The notes under the pieces are model-generated. The model was not told where the DNA came from, did not search any database, and saw only the letters and a list, made by a program, of their open reading frames with translations. A stretch of DNA of 5,714 nucleotides from Spirochaetaceae bacterium (lineage in GTDB: Bacteria > Spirochaetota > Spirochaetia > B11-G9): assembly GCA_030633365.1 (NCBI GenBank), contig DAOVSY010000201.1, positions 1 to 5,714 of the forward strand, given 5' to 3'. Shown here one piece after another: positions 4,056 through 5,714 of the stretch (positions are counted from its first letter, which is position 1; the number at the start of each line of letters is the position of its first letter). The position numbers and the translations under genes were made by a program.

Positions 4056-5430
4056 TTGTGCTCTGATTCCGAATTACCCTGGTACATACACTTTCAGCCT
4101 CTTCTGCCAGCTTCCTTTCATCTATTCCCTGCAAAACACCATCACGATAAACAACTTTTCCATTAATCATGGTAAGCCAGACAGGGCCTGTAGCACCCAT
4201 TCGTGCAATCAGATTAGCAGGATCATGCAACGCTCCGGAGAATTCCAATTTTTCGGTATCTATCATAAAAAGATCTGCACCTTTGCCGACTTCCAGTGTA
4301 CCAATATCAGTTCTTCCCATCATCTCAGCGCCGCCAACAGTTGCCAGTTTTAACATATCGTAAGATGATGGAGATCCGCCTCTATTTTTACTGTGAAAAG
4401 ACTGCATTAAATATGCCATACGTAATGAATCAAGTAAATTTGAAGAGTCGTTTGTTGCTGAACCATCACATCCAAGACTTAATCTCATACCGGCTCTTTT
4501 CATTGCAGGAATATCTAAAATGGGAAACCCTCCAAGTGTTGCAGGAGCAGGACAATGAGATAGCCCTGTTTTTGTTTTTGCCATTACCTTGTACTCATCA
4601 GGAGTTAACTCCCAACCATGGGCATACCAGACATCCGATCCAATAAAACCAATATCCTCACACCACTCCAAAGTTCTTTTTCCCCAGCGTTCAAACATTG
4701 GATCATTTTCACCCTCTCCAAGATGAGTATGAAGATAAACTCCCTTTTCTCTGGCAAGGCTGATAGATTCAACAAAAGTCTCCTTATAACAGTTTATAGG
4801 CTGACATGGAGCTACAATAATCTGCCGCATACTAAATGGATCAGAATCGTGGTATTTATCTATTAATCGCTCACAATCCTTAAGAAATTCATCTGTAGTC
4901 TCAACCATCTCATCAGGAACAGTACTTCCCTCACTTTTTGGTAGGGTATTGGCTCCTCTACCAGCATGGTATCGGATCCCCAATAGCTCAGCTGCATCCA
5001 TTTGTCTGTCTACAAGTTCTTTTCCGGCATGCCTGGGATAGCAGTACTGATGATCGAAAGCTGTTGTTGAACCATGTTTTATTAAATCTGCCATTGCAGA
5101 GAGGGAAGAATAATAGATTGCATCTGAATCCATATATTTAAATATTTCATAAATTTCATTAATCCAGTCAATTACCGACATATTTGGGTAATCTACTGTT
5201 ACAAGATTTCGAACAAAGGTTTGAAAGAAATGATGGTGGGTATTTACCAGACCCGGATAAATAAATTTTCCACTGGCATTAATAATTTCATCTGCAGCTT
5301 CTTTAATATTCTTACCGATTTGTATAATTTTGGGACCTTGTATTAAAATATCACTGTCGTAAAAGACAGTATCATTTGCATCACAAGTAACAATTGCACT
5401 GGCGTTTTTTATCAGGGTTGTTTTGTTCAT
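4048..5430 (-). CDS. COG0402-type amidohydrolase, 8-oxoguanine deaminase-like
   Basis: A 460-residue cytoplasmic metal-dependent aminohydrolase with the usual N-terminal beta-sandwich edge, TIM-barrel core and C-terminal GTLEVGKGADLFMIDT. The mononuclear metal site is complete: HxH in NTHHHF (His65, His67), HTHLGE (His236, Glu239), YAHGWEL (His271) and GCDGSATND (Asp322). The closest recalled relatives are 8-oxoguanine deaminase, triazine hydrolases of the AtzA/TrzN type and guanine-deaminase-like enzymes; the GANTLPKSEG...PDEMVE stretch (about 160-176) looks like the corresponding loop of 8-oxoguanine deaminase. A purine or related N-heterocycle deamination is likely, but the substrate is not proven. 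ATG 5430 is chosen over in-frame TTG 5454, which lies inside the upstream gene. The ATG lacks a good ribosome binding site and is 11 nt after the kinase stop, so translational coupling is likely. Confidence 0.9.
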   Translation of the reverse strand: MNKTTLIKNASAIVTCDANDTVFYDSDILIQGPKIIQIGKNIKEAADEIINASGKFIYPGLVNTHHHFFQTFVRNLVTVDYPNMSVIDWINEIYEIFKYMDSDAIYYSSLSAMADLIKHGSTTAFDHQYCYPRHAGKELVDRQMDAAELLGIRYHAGRGANTLPKSEGSTVPDEMVETTDEFLKDCERLIDKYHDSDPFSMRQIIVAPCQPINCYKETFVESISLAREKGVYLHTHLGEGENDPMFERWGKRTLEWCEDIGFIGSDVWYAHGWELTPDEYKVMAKTKTGLSHCPAPATLGGFPILDIPAMKRAGMRLSLGCDGSATNDSSNLLDSLRMAYLMQSFHSKNRGGSPSSYDMLKLATVGGAEMMGRTDIGTLEVGKGADLFMIDTEKLEFSGALHDPANLIARMGATGPVWLTMINGKVVYRDGVLQGIDERKLAEEAESVCTRVIRNQSTKY

Positions 5431-5441
5431 ACTATTGGTTT

Positions 5442-5714
5442 TTATAGTTTCCAATTAGACACTTCCTTATATTCAGGTATAGACAGAACTTCGCCCGGAC
5501 GGGTAAGTGCAAGAGAACTTGCTTTTACTGCTATTTCAAGACCATCTTCAATAGATTTTCCCTTGATTATACTACTTATAAAGTAAGCGGAAAATGTATC
5601 AGCAGCACCTGATGTATCGACAATCTCTTTCTTAAAACCTGTTTGACTGAAGGAACTCTCTTTGCATAAAAACTGAGCACCTTTTTCTCCCAGATCCAAA
5701 ACAATTTTGATATC
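5442..5714 (-). CDS. PfkB/ribokinase-family kinase, C-terminal part (runs off right edge)
   Basis: Only the last 90 codons are visible, from the right edge to TAA 5444-5442, so the start is outside the window. IKIVLDLGEKGAQFL at the visible beginning and VDTSGAADTFSAYFISSIIKG in the middle match the C-terminal half of PfkB carbohydrate/nucleoside kinases. The DTSGAAD block contains the anion hole and catalytic Asp; the usual GAGD is GAAD here, one Gly to Ala change. The enzyme would phosphorylate a sugar or nucleoside hydroxyl with ATP. The substrate cannot be told without the N-terminal lid. Because the downstream gene, 11 nt away, is a purine-type amidohydrolase, a nucleoside or ribose substrate is a reasonable inference. 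Confidence 0.88.
   Translation of the reverse strand, partial: DIKIVLDLGEKGAQFLCKESSFSQTGFKKEIVDTSGAADTFSAYFISSIIKGKSIEDGLEIAVKASSLALTRPGEVLSIPEYKEVSNWKL

Noticed and set aside
3789..4646. Overlapping plus-strand frames (3789-4166, 4042-4353, 4169-4363, 4296-4646) opposite acr3 and the amidohydrolase
   Set aside because: All are antisense to conserved genes, with no ribosome binding sites and no family resemblance.
4618..5141. Plus-strand frames at 4618-4866 and 4938-5141
   Set aside because: Shadows of the amidohydrolase gene; no independent coding evidence.
5431..5454. TTG 5454 as an upstream start of the amidohydrolase
   Set aside because: It would overlap the kinase coding end and add eight residues (ETIKTNS region) that are out of pattern with the family. 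ATG 5430 opens directly into the conserved N-terminus.
1..5714. CRISPR array, tRNA, rRNA, insertion sequence or phage genes
   Set aside because: I found no regularly spaced repeats, cloverleaf sequences, transposase or integrase motifs, or terminal inverted repeats. The only repeats are the short leader and operator motifs listed.

Overview
This is an AT-rich bacterial window in which the visible enzymes fit an anaerobic or facultative fermenter, such as a low-GC Firmicute or a spirochaete. The pointers are an arginine deiminase with the Firmicute-type C-terminal active-site loop (GGPRCMSMPL) beside an ornithine carbamoyltransferase, and purine-type catabolic genes. This lineage guess is inference. 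The sequence carries no ribosomal RNA or other taxonomic marker.

All large genes lie on the minus strand. Read in their direction of transcription, from the right edge: (i) the C-terminal end of a PfkB/ribokinase-family sugar or nucleoside kinase (right edge to 5442); 11 nt later, (ii) a metal-dependent COG0402-type amidohydrolase resembling 8-oxoguanine deaminase or other aminohydrolases (5430-4048); (iii) an ACR3 arsenite efflux permease (3943-2891) with its own candidate promoter; (iv) a NicO/RcnA/UreH-like membrane metal transporter with an 11-histidine loop (2518-1811); (v) arginine deiminase arcA (1572-343); (vi) the first 86 codons of ornithine carbamoyltransferase arcB/argF (259 to the left edge). 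Genes v and vi are the start of an arginine deiminase pathway operon: arginine to citrulline, then citrulline to ornithine plus carbamoyl phosphate. A carbamate kinase that would make ATP is expected beyond the left edge.

One gene is on the plus strand. It encodes a 58-residue winged-helix protein (2658-2834) with a strong ribosome binding site, and is easily missed because it is so short. It is divergent from the metal transporter and convergent with acr3, sharing an 11-bp stem-loop terminator with the latter. The 139-bp divergent region holds a plausible promoter for each direction. A perfect 12-bp palindrome covers the -35 box of one and the spacer of the other, so the small protein is a good candidate regulator of itself and the transporter.

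The 238 bp upstream of arcA are also rich in structure. They hold two candidate promoters, a 9-bp-arm inverted repeat (13 paired bases with its outer arms) sitting on the distal -10, a 13-bp palindrome on the proximal -10, and a leader stem-loop bracketed by two copies of a CCTAAGG motif. The second copy merges into the arcA Shine-Dalgarno. No phage, IS, CRISPR, tRNA or rRNA was seen. The least ordinary points are the mini-winged-helix/transporter pair and the arcA leader.
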